The position numbers and the translations under genes are program-made. A stretch of DNA of 37,667 nt from CAZYPU01 sp964649665 (GTDB lineage: Bacteria; Omnitrophota; Gorgyraeia; JABMRN01; RBG-13-46-9), in assembly GCA_964649665.1 (NCBI GenBank), contig CAZYPU010000007.1:1-37667 (forward strand). The letters are read 5' to 3'. Positions 1-6,025 of this stretch are shown piece by piece (the stretch's first letter is position 1; every line of letters starts with the position of its first letter). The notes under the pieces are model-generated. The model did no database searches, had not been told where the DNA came from, and saw nothing but the letters and a program-made list of their open reading frames with translations.

Positions 1-427
1 TATTCACTCCATGGTGGAATTTGCCGACGGGAATATAATGGCGAATCTCTTCTATCCGGATATGAAAATCCCGATTTTTTACGCATTGAATTACCCCAAA
101 AGGGCCAAATCGCGCCTCAGGCGGCTGGATTTTTCGAAGATAAAAAATATTTCGTTCCAGAAGCCGAACACTAAAAATTTTCCCGCGCTCGGACTTTGCT
201 GCAAAGCGGCGAAAAAAGGCGGTACCTACCCGGCGTGCCTTACCGGCGCCAACGAAGAAGCCGTGCGGCTCTACCTGGGAGGGAAAATCAAGTTTACCGC
301 GATCGTAAACGTTGTTGAAAAGGTGTTGTCCGGCCACAAAAACATAAAAAACCCTTCGCTGGACGAGATTCTTTACACTGACAGAGAAGCGAAGGAGGAA
401 GTGAGGAGAATTTGTTCACGTTTTTAA
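1..427 (+). CDS. dxr: 1-deoxy-D-xylulose 5-phosphate reductoisomerase, C-terminal part (cut by window edge)
   Basis: This is the C-terminal third of DXR, the NADPH-dependent enzyme that converts DXP to MEP in the cytosolic non-mevalonate isoprenoid pathway. The open frame already runs at the left edge, so the gene starts outside the window. The frame reads HSMVEFADGNIMANL near the edge, matching the conserved VHSMVEF(V/A)DG block at the active-site loop. It is followed by the PDM(K/R)xPI-YAL-YP block and by the C-terminal helical domain with a TGANEEAV segment (families usually show NAANEVAV). It overlaps rseP by 16 bases, and ispG follows. The dxr-rseP-ispG order is common in bacteria, which supports all three calls. 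Nothing in the visible part looks damaged. Confidence 0.93.
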   Translation, partial: IHSMVEFADGNIMANLFYPDMKIPIFYALNYPKRAKSRLRRLDFSKIKNISFQKPNTKNFPALGLCCKAAKKGGTYPACLTGANEEAVRLYLGGKIKFTAIVNVVEKVLSGHKNIKNPSLDEILYTDREAKEEVRRICSRF

Positions 428-1479
428 TCGTTTTCGCGGTTTTCAGCATACTTATTATCGTTCATGAGCTGGGCCACATGTTCGCGGCTAAAAAAGCCGG
501 CGTAAATGTGGAAATATTCTCTCTCGGCTTCGGGAAAAAACTTTTCGGAATAAAAAAAGGGGATACCGAATATATTATTTCGATTTTCCCCTTCGGCGGA
601 TACGTAAAGCTTGCCGGAGACAATCCGGCCGAGCGTAAAGGAACGCCCGATGAGTTCCTTTCAAAAAGCGCGTTGAAACGTTTTTTTGTCATAGCCGCGG
701 GCCCGGTCACGAATTACATTTTCGCCTTTTTCCTGTTTACCGCTATTTTTGTTATGGGAAGTCCGTCGCTTACCACGCGTGTCGGAAGGCTTCTTCCGGA
801 TTACCCCGCCGCAAAGAGCGGTATCAAGACGGACGATTTGATATTCGAAATAGACGGCAAAAAGGTAAAATATTGGGATGACCTTGTGGGGATCATTCAG
901 GGGAATACCGAAGGCGCGGGCCTGGATTTCAAGGTGAAAAGACAGGGCCGCGTTATGAATTTCAAAATCGCGCCAAAGGTCATAAAGACAAAAAATATAT
1001 TCGGACAAAAAATAACCACGGGGATAATAGGCATAGCCCCGAGGGAAGAGATAGTGTTCGTAAGGCATAATTTAGCCGAGGCGGTATTTCTCGGCGGCCG
1101 GAGGCTTTTCGCGCTAACCGCCCTTACTTATAAAGGGTTGTGGCTTCTTGTCACCGGCGGGCTTCCCGTGAAAGAATCGGTGACGGGGCCCATCGGGATC
1201 GCATTTCTCATAGGAGAGGCCGCGAAACTGGGTATTGTGCAACTCCTTATTATAATGGCCCACATAAATATCGCGCTTGCGGTATTTAACCTTCTTCCTT
1301 TCCCGATACTGGACGGCGGACACATACTCTTTCTTGGCATAGAAAAATTGCGCGGCAGGCCCCTGAGTGTCCGCACCCAGGAGGCAATAGGCCAGGTCGC
1401 GCTTTACCTTTTGATAGCGCTGGTGCTTTTCGTAAGCTGGAACGATATTAATAAATTGTTACCCTTCATGAAGAAATGA
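412..1479 (+). CDS. rseP: RIP-type zinc metalloprotease RseP (site-2 protease)
   Basis: Membrane-embedded site-2 protease that cuts transmembrane substrates such as anti-sigma factors or signal-peptide remnants. The zinc motif HELGH is at residues 18-22 in the first hydrophobic helix. One PDZ domain follows at about residues 118-190 (PAAKSGIKTDDLIFEIDG). The second catalytic block NLLPFPILDGGH carries the third zinc ligand at Asp301, and a last membrane helix follows. At 355 residues it is the size of one-PDZ RseP/YluC proteins, not the two-PDZ E. coli form. The start is a TTG at 412, preceded by GAGGAG at 403-408 and GAAGGAGG just before that. An ATG would remove the first catalytic helix. 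It overlaps dxr upstream and shares an ATGA with ispG downstream, so the three are probably co-translated. Confidence 0.93.
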   Translation: MFTFLIVFAVFSILIIVHELGHMFAAKKAGVNVEIFSLGFGKKLFGIKKGDTEYIISIFPFGGYVKLAGDNPAERKGTPDEFLSKSALKRFFVIAAGPVTNYIFAFFLFTAIFVMGSPSLTTRVGRLLPDYPAAKSGIKTDDLIFEIDGKKVKYWDDLVGIIQGNTEGAGLDFKVKRQGRVMNFKIAPKVIKTKNIFGQKITTGIIGIAPREEIVFVRHNLAEAVFLGGRRLFALTALTYKGLWLLVTGGLPVKESVTGPIGIAFLIGEAAKLGIVQLLIIMAHINIALAVFNLLPFPILDGGHILFLGIEKLRGRPLSVRTQEAIGQVALYLLIALVLFVSWNDINKLLPFMKK

Positions 1480-2591
1480 CAAGGCGTAAAACAAAAGTAA
1501 TAAAGGTAGGCAGTGTAAAGATCGGCGGGACAAATCCTGTCCGCATCCAGTCCATGGCGAAGACGGATACGCGGGATACGAAAAAGACGATTGCCGAAGT
1601 GCGGCGGCTGGAAAAAGCCGGCTGCGAAATCGCGAGGGTTGCGGTAAAGGATATGTTGGCGGCCCGGGCGATAAAAATAATAAAAAGGAAAATTAATATT
1701 CCGCTTGTCGCCGATATACATTTCGACTTTCGCCTCGCGCTCGAGGCGATTAAAAACGGGGCGGACAAAATCCGCGTAAATCCGGGAAACACATCAAAGT
1801 CATCCGAGCTCAAAGAGATAATCGAATCCGCCAAATCGCGAAAAATCCCTATCCGCATCGGCCTGAATTCAGGTTCCATTTGTCTAACCGGTCGCCGGCG
1901 ACCGGAGCGGCCGCCAAAGGGCCGGGTGAGGAAAGCGGGCTTGTTTGCCGGAACAGCGCTCGAGTATATTAAATTATTTGAAAGAGAGAACTTCCGTGAT
2001 ATAATAGTTTCATTGAAGTCCTCGGATGTCCGGGAAACCGTAGAATCTTACAGGACATTGTCCGCTCTTTGCGATTACCCGTTCCATCTCGGAGTAACGG
2101 CGGCAGGCCCTTATGATACGGGGATCGTAAAATCCTCTATCGGTATAGGCGCGCTTCTTCTGGACGGCATAGGCGATACGGTAAGGGTTTCCCTGACGGG
2201 CGATCCCGTAGAAGAAGTCATCGCGGCGAAGAAAATTCTGCAGGCCATTAAGTTGAGAACATTCGCGCCGGACATAATATCGTGTCCCGCCTGCGGCCGC
2301 TCGCAGGTAGATTTACGCAAGACAGTAAGAGATTTAGAGCGTAGGCTTACAACTTGCGGCCCAAAGCTTGCGGCTAAGCGCCGTCTTACTATTGCCATAA
2401 TGGGCTGCGAGGTAAACGGTCCGGGCGAAGCAAAAGTTGCCGACATCGGAATCGCCTTTGGCAAAACCTCCGGGGTTTTGTTTAAAAAAGGAAAAGTTGT
2501 TAAGAAGGTAAAGGCAAAAGAAGCGGTCAAGGAGCTACTCTCGTCATTGCGAGCCCCGACGAAGTCGGGGCGAAGCAATCTCTTACCTTGA
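1476..2591 (+). CDS. ispG: 4-hydroxy-3-methylbut-2-en-1-yl diphosphate synthase
   Basis: IspG (GcpE) makes HMBPP from MEcPP with a [4Fe-4S] cluster, the step before IspH, which is also in this window. The TIM-barrel half begins with VKVGSVKIGGTNPV-type sequence and RIQSMAKTDT. The C-terminal cluster half holds C270-P-A-C273 and the MGC311E312VNGPGE block, so all three Cys ligands and the Glu ligand are visible. Length (371) fits the family. Two things are odd. Residues near 138-155, normally a short Leu/Glu-rich stretch after NSGS, are replaced by Arg/Pro-rich sequence encoded by a GC-rich palindrome (1888-1905). The last 17 or so residues and the stop codon come from a palindromic repeat (2543-2633). 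Catalytic motifs are intact, so it is probably active. The start ATG overlaps the rseP stop. Confidence 0.94.
   Translation: MTRRKTKVIKVGSVKIGGTNPVRIQSMAKTDTRDTKKTIAEVRRLEKAGCEIARVAVKDMLAARAIKIIKRKINIPLVADIHFDFRLALEAIKNGADKIRVNPGNTSKSSELKEIIESAKSRKIPIRIGLNSGSICLTGRRRPERPPKGRVRKAGLFAGTALEYIKLFERENFRDIIVSLKSSDVRETVESYRTLSALCDYPFHLGVTAAGPYDTGIVKSSIGIGALLLDGIGDTVRVSLTGDPVEEVIAAKKILQAIKLRTFAPDIISCPACGRSQVDLRKTVRDLERRLTTCGPKLAAKRRLTIAIMGCEVNGPGEAKVADIGIAFGKTSGVLFKKGKVVKKVKAKEAVKELLSSLRAPTKSGRSNLLP
1888..1905. repeat. 18-bp perfect palindrome inside ispG
   Basis: CCGGTCGCC followed by its exact reverse complement GGCGACCGG lies in frame in ispG, next to a GCGGCCGC palindrome at 1907-1914. The encoded peptide is Arg/Pro-rich and unlike the family consensus here, which suggests a palindromic insertion or replacement in the coding frame. 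Confidence 0.7.
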
Positions 2592-2633
2592 GATTGCTTC
2601 GTCGTCCGCCTTCAGCGGACTCCTCGCAATGAC
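2543..2633. repeat. Palindromic dispersed repeat, GTCATTGCGAG family
   Basis: The element starts GTCATTGCGAG and ends with the inverted CTCGCAATGAC. Inside, CGAAGCAATCTC is mirrored by GAGATTGCTTCG. Smaller hairpins (CCCCGAC-GAA-GTCGGGG and GTCCGCC-TTCA-GCGGAC) sit in the arms. It covers the 3' end of ispG, gives ispG its stop, and stops 14 bases before proS. Related copies are at 4089-4146 (half) and 35941-36033. Such elements resemble REP/MITE-type repeats; mobility is inferred. Confidence 0.85.
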
Positions 2634-2647
2634 AGATCGTTGATATT

Positions 2648-3787
2648 ATGCGCTGGACTCAAACGCTAATCCCGACATTGCGTGAAGACCCTCAGGACGC
2701 TGAAATCATAAGCCATAAGCTCATGCTGCGGGGAGGGTTTATCCGTAAACTTACCGCAGGGACATATTCCTATCTTCCCCTGGGTTTTAAGGCTCTTTCA
2801 AAAGTCCGGGATATCATAACCGAAGAGATGGTGCGGGAAGGCGCTCAAGAGGTTCTCTTGCCGGCCCTTCAGCCCATTGAGCTATGGAAGAAGACCGGCA
2901 GGGATGAGGAACTTGCCGATGTAATGATTAAATTTAAGGATCGGCACGGGAAAATAATGTGTCTCGGGCCTACTCACGAAGAGGTCATTACTTCCCTTGT
3001 CGCCGGTAATATTTCCTCGTATAGAAGCCTGCCCGTAACACTCTTCCAGATACAGACAAAATTCAGGGATGAGATACGCCCGAGATTCGGCATTATAAGA
3101 AGCTGCGAATTTATCATGAAAGACGCCTATAGCTTTGACGCTGATGAAAAAGGATTGGAGAAAAACTACAAGAAGATGTACGAGGCCTATTGCCGCATAT
3201 TCAAGCGCTGCGGACTGCCATATAAGGTGGTCGGGGCGGACCCGGGCTTTATGGGCGGAGGCCAGTCGCATGAATTTATAGTTCCCGCGAAAGGCGGCGA
3301 GGATATAGAGCTGGGGCACACTTTTAAATTAGGCGTCAAATATTCCAAGACATTGGGGGCAACCTATCTTGATAAATCAGGCACCTCCCGCGAAATTGTA
3401 ATGGGCTGCTACGGCATAGGCGTAAACAGGATACTTGCCGCGGCGATAGAGGTAAGCCACGATAAAGACGGCATTATCTGGCCGCGCTCCATTGCGCCTT
3501 ATGAGATAGCGATATTGCCCCTTAACGTGGGCAATGAGAGATTAAAGAAGTTCAGCGAAGAGCTGTACGGGAAGATGTCAGGCGCGGGGCTCGATGTTAT
3601 TCTCGATGACCGTCCCGAGCGCGCCGGCGTCAAATTCAAGGACGCTGATCTCATCGGCTTTCCTATCCAGGTAATCATCGGTGAGAAAAACCTCGAAAAA
3701 GGCAAAGTCGAGCTTAAAACTCGGAAAACCAAGAAATCCGAACTCGTCGATAAAAGCGAAATTATTATCAGGCTATTACCGGGCTAA
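2648..3787 (+). CDS. proS: Prolyl-tRNA synthetase lacking the INS editing domain
   Basis: Class II synthetase charging tRNA-Pro. Motif 2 (FRDEIRPRFGIIRSCEFIMKD) and motif 3 (GCYGIGVNRILAAAIE) are clear, and the anticodon-binding domain starts near YEIAILPLN. The catalytic core is of the bacterial type, but the protein has only 379 residues against about 570 usual. The missing part is exact: GGQSHEFIVPAKGGE218D219 runs straight into I220ELGHTFKLG, where bacterial ProRS normally carries the roughly 180-residue INS domain that removes mischarged Ala-tRNA-Pro. This is a clean domain absence, not a frameshift. Some alphaproteobacterial ProRS have a reduced insertion, so the state is not unique. 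Proofreading would need a separate ProXp-type deacylase elsewhere. It lies downstream of ispG behind a palindromic repeat. Confidence 0.95.
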   Translation: MRWTQTLIPTLREDPQDAEIISHKLMLRGGFIRKLTAGTYSYLPLGFKALSKVRDIITEEMVREGAQEVLLPALQPIELWKKTGRDEELADVMIKFKDRHGKIMCLGPTHEEVITSLVAGNISSYRSLPVTLFQIQTKFRDEIRPRFGIIRSCEFIMKDAYSFDADEKGLEKNYKKMYEAYCRIFKRCGLPYKVVGADPGFMGGGQSHEFIVPAKGGEDIELGHTFKLGVKYSKTLGATYLDKSGTSREIVMGCYGIGVNRILAAAIEVSHDKDGIIWPRSIAPYEIAILPLNVGNERLKKFSEELYGKMSGAGLDVILDDRPERAGVKFKDADLIGFPIQVIIGEKNLEKGKVELKTRKTKKSELVDKSEIIIRLLPG

Positions 3788-3812
3788 AAAACCCCTTGAA
3801 TCTTTCCCCGAA

Positions 3813-3872
3813 AAAAAGGTGCCAGGCACCTCTTCCTAAATCTTTTTAAAAAGAGGTGCCTGGCACCTTTTT
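3813..3872. repeat. Perfect 22-bp inverted repeat (GGTGCC family), possible proS terminator
   Basis: AAAAAGGTGCCAGGCACCTCTT (3813-3834) and its exact reverse complement (3851-3872) flank a 16-base A/T-rich loop. Each arm holds its own GGTGCC-A-GGCACC palindrome. The right arm ends in five T, so the hairpin could end proS transcription, but the arm structure also fits a REP-like dispersed repeat. Confidence 0.8.
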
Positions 3873-3883
3873 ACATTTTTCCC

Positions 3884-3912
3884 TTGACAATATGGGCCCG
3901 ATGTAGTACCAT
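3884..3912 (+). promoter_or_regulatory. Sigma-70-type promoter
   Basis: TTGACA at 3884-3889, a 17-base spacer, and TACCAT at 3907-3912. A start near 3919 would give either a short RNA ending at the terminator at 3956-3983, or the leader of the rimP-nusA-infB operon if the terminator is read through. Confidence 0.7.
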
Positions 3913-3918
3913 ATGCGG

Positions 3919-3983
3919 CATAGTAGCGTTCAATAAGGAGGGAGCGTTATTTGTTAAGAGTGGGATAGCCCCACTCTTTTTTT
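3919..3983 (+). ncRNA. Candidate short transcript or attenuator leader with SD and mini-ORF
   Basis: Between the promoter and an intrinsic terminator only about 65 nucleotides can be transcribed. They hold a strong ribosome-binding sequence AAGGAGGG (3935-3942), eight bases, then TTG-TTA-AGA-GTG-GGA-TAG (3951-3968), a five-codon frame running into the terminator stem. The position before rimP-nusA suggests an attenuator, but it could be a free small RNA or a chance frame. No known RNA family was recognised. Confidence 0.4.
3956..3983 (+). terminator. Intrinsic terminator
   Basis: Stem AAGAGTGGG / CCCACTCTT with a five-base loop, followed by a run of T to 3983. Confidence 0.85.
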
Positions 3984-4024
3984 AATAAGCAGATGATTTG
4001 CGGAATGAAGTGACGCAAAGCATA

Positions 4025-4146
4025 GGCCTGCGAAGCAGGCCGTCTGCGAATTAATCCCGAGGGCACGAAGTGCCCGAGGGATCTTAGTGAGATTGCTTCG
4101 CCCAGCACTAATTTTAGAATAAAATTAGTGCTGGGCTCGCAATGAC
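4025..4146. repeat. Cluster of palindromes, including half of a GTCATTGCGAG-family element
   Basis: Three hairpins in a row fill the space before rimP: GGCCTGC-GAA-GCAGGCC (about 4025-4041), ATCCCGAGGGCAC-GAA-GTGCCCGAGGGAT (about 4056-4084), and a 15-bp perfect stem CCCAGCACTAATTTT with loop AGAAT (4101-4135). The last lies between GAGATTGCTTCG (4089-4100) and CTCGCAATGAC (4136-4146), the right half of the same repeat as at 2543-2633, with its interior replaced by a different stem. Apart from these and the promoter-terminator unit, nothing is seen in 3788-4141. Confidence 0.75.
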
Positions 4147-4609
4147 GAATATGACAGAAATAACTGAAAAAGTTAGAGCATTACTGGAGCCCATCGCAAG
4201 CGAGAGAGGGTACTTTGTTTTGGAGATGAGTTATAAGCGCGAGGGCGCGCAGTTCGCGTTAAGGATAGTCCTTGACAGGGATGGCGGCATAACAATGGGC
4301 GAGTGCGCGCAAGTCAATAGTGAGCTAAGTGAGCTTCTGGACAAGGATGACACGATTACGGAGCGGTATTTGATTGAGGTGTCTTCCCCGGGGTTAGACA
4401 GGAAACTCAAGACCGATCGCGACTTTATGTGGGCCGTAGGAAAGGACATAACTGTAAGCACATATGCGCCCCTGGACGGCAAGAACGCGTTCAGAGGCAC
4501 CCTTTTGGGGTTGGGAGACGGCACGGTGGTTATCAACGAAAACGGAATCTCCGCTGAGATTCCCAGGAAGAAAGTGGCAAGCGCGCGATTAACATTTAGC
4601 GGCGAATAA
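4142..4609 (+). CDS. rimP: Ribosome maturation factor RimP
   Basis: RimP helps assemble the 30S subunit. The N-terminal domain (EKVRALLEPIASERGYFVLEM) and the family signature IEVSSPGLDRKLKTDRDF are clear, followed by the Sm-like C-terminal domain. At 155 residues it has the usual length. It stands directly before nusA and infB, the standard bacterial order. The start is uncertain: ATG 4142 lies inside the end of a palindromic repeat (CGCAATGAC), and a second in-frame ATG at 4151 leaves the conserved domain complete. Neither has a strong ribosome-binding site. The operon promoter may be the one at 3884. Confidence 0.92.
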   Translation: MTNMTEITEKVRALLEPIASERGYFVLEMSYKREGAQFALRIVLDRDGGITMGECAQVNSELSELLDKDDTITERYLIEVSSPGLDRKLKTDRDFMWAVGKDITVSTYAPLDGKNAFRGTLLGLGDGTVVINENGISAEIPRKKVASARLTFSGE

Positions 4610-4624
4610 CGCATGAGGTAAACA

Positions 4625-6025
4625 ATGAACGAAGAGATTTTAGCCATAGTAGACTCGATCGAAAGGGAAAAGGGTATCCCCAGAGAGGTGCTTTTCGAAG
4701 CCATCGAATCGGCCCTTTTGAGCGCCGCCAAGAAGATCCTCGGCAAAGATAGGGAAGATATTGCCGTTAAAATCGACAGGGAAACCGGCACGATAAAAAT
4801 CACTGGCGGCGGCAAAAAGGTGAAGTCCGACGAATTCGGAAGAATAGCGGCCCAGACCGCCAAGCAGGTGATTATCCAGAAAATAAGAGAGGCGGAAAGG
4901 GAGATTATATACGATGATTATCATCAGAAAATCGGCTCTATCGTAACGGGCTCGGTGCATCGTTTTGAGAGGGGTAACATCATTGTGGACCTCGGTAAGA
5001 CAGAGGGTTTCATGCCGCGTTCGCAGCAGTGTCCTAATGAAAGATACAGGCAGGGGGATAGAATCCGCGCTCATGTGCTTGAGGTTACAAAAACAAGCCG
5101 CGGCCCGCAAATTGTGCTTTCAAGGTCCTCGGTGGAGTTTGTGAAAAAACTTTTTGAACTGGAAGTACCCGAGATTACCGAGGGAATAGTCGAGGTAAGA
5201 TCGATATCGCGCGAAGGCGGGGAAAGAACCAAGATAGCGGTTTATTCCAAGGACGACAAAATCGATCCTGTTGGCGCCTGCGTTGGCATGAGGGGAAACC
5301 GCGTTAAAGATATCGTAAAAGAGCTCCACGGCGAAAAGATCGACATAGTGCGCTGGAGCGATGATATTGAGGAATACCTGAAAGCGGCCTTGAGCCCCGC
5401 CAAGATTTCCAAGTTTAAAATAGACAGGGAAAAGAAGAGCATAGAGGTCATTGCCAAAGCCGATCAGCTTTCCATGGCGATAGGCAAACACGGCCAGAAC
5501 GTGAGGCTGGCTTCGAAGCTTATCGGCTGGGAACTTGATATAAGGCTTGAAGAGGAAGTGACCGAAGGAAGTCCCGAGCAAAGTCGAGGGGCGACCGAAG
5601 GAAGTCCCGAGCAAAGTCGAGGGGCGACCGAAGGAAGTCCCGAGCAAAGTCGAGGGGCGACCGAAGGAAGTCCCGAGCTCCACAATAAAGGAAAAAGGCC
5701 GCGAGGGACAACCGAAGAGGCCCCTGAGAAGCCAAAGTCCGAATCGGCTGCATTTGACGGCAGCCGAAAAAAAACCCCGGCAATAAAGAAGCTTGATGGC
5801 GTCGGCAAGAAAGCGGAATCAACGCTGGCCGCGGCCGGATTTGACACGGTCGAGAAAATCGCCGTCTCAAGCGTTGGGGATCTTGCAAAATTGGACGGGA
5901 TCGGCAAGAAGACCGCAGAGAAAATTATAAATTCCGCAAAATCGACCCTTCAACATACCCAGGATCGTCCTGAGCAAAGTCGAAGGACCAAAGCCGCCGA
6001 AGGCGGGGAAAGCGCTAAAGAATGA
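4625..6025 (+). CDS. nusA: Transcription termination/antitermination factor NusA with repeat insertion
   Basis: NusA binds RNA polymerase and nascent RNA and acts in pausing, termination and rRNA antitermination. The N-terminal polymerase-binding domain (residues 1-100) is followed by an S1 domain (about 102-170) and two KH domains (KH2 shows SMAIGKHGQNVRLASKLIGWE). The usual core ends there. Residues 313-351 are then an 11-residue tandem repeat (TEGSPEQSRGA, 3.6 copies) encoded by a 33-bp DNA repeat. A helix-hairpin-helix domain follows (about 385-440; KKLDGVGKKAESTLAAAGFD and LDGIGKKTAEKI). Near the end, PEQSRR is another trace of the same DNA repeat family. GAGGT precedes the ATG, and the stop overlaps the infB start (ATGA). 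ylxR and ylxQ, often between nusA and infB, are absent. Confidence 0.94.
   Translation: MNEEILAIVDSIEREKGIPREVLFEAIESALLSAAKKILGKDREDIAVKIDRETGTIKITGGGKKVKSDEFGRIAAQTAKQVIIQKIREAEREIIYDDYHQKIGSIVTGSVHRFERGNIIVDLGKTEGFMPRSQQCPNERYRQGDRIRAHVLEVTKTSRGPQIVLSRSSVEFVKKLFELEVPEITEGIVEVRSISREGGERTKIAVYSKDDKIDPVGACVGMRGNRVKDIVKELHGEKIDIVRWSDDIEEYLKAALSPAKISKFKIDREKKSIEVIAKADQLSMAIGKHGQNVRLASKLIGWELDIRLEEEVTEGSPEQSRGATEGSPEQSRGATEGSPEQSRGATEGSPELHNKGKRPRGTTEEAPEKPKSESAAFDGSRKKTPAIKKLDGVGKKAESTLAAAGFDTVEKIAVSSVGDLAKLDGIGKKTAEKIINSAKSTLQHTQDRPEQSRRTKAAEGGESAKE
5561..5678 (+). repeat. 33-bp in-frame tandem repeat in nusA, 3.6 copies
   Basis: Units 5561-5593, 5594-5626 and 5627-5659 are identical at the DNA level, and a partial copy runs 5660-5678. 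Each holds GTCCCGAGCAAAGTCGAGGG, a close variant of GTCCTGAGCAAAGTCGAAGGA near 5965 and of the half-element in scpB (9994-10018). Identity at all codon positions points to recent expansion. Confidence 0.95.

Noticed and set aside
661..1068. Minus-strand frame of 135 codons inside rseP
   Set aside because: It lies wholly opposite a clear RseP coding region with intact catalytic motifs and shows no family signature of its own.
3813..3872. CRISPR-like or riboswitch structure
   Set aside because: There are only two arms in inverted orientation, no spacer series, and no conserved aptamer core that I could recognise.
5120..5907. Minus-strand frames opposite nusA with repeated GTSFGRPSTLL-type peptide
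   Set aside because: They are the reverse reading of the 33-bp nusA repeat; the plus strand has unmistakable S1, KH and HhH domains.
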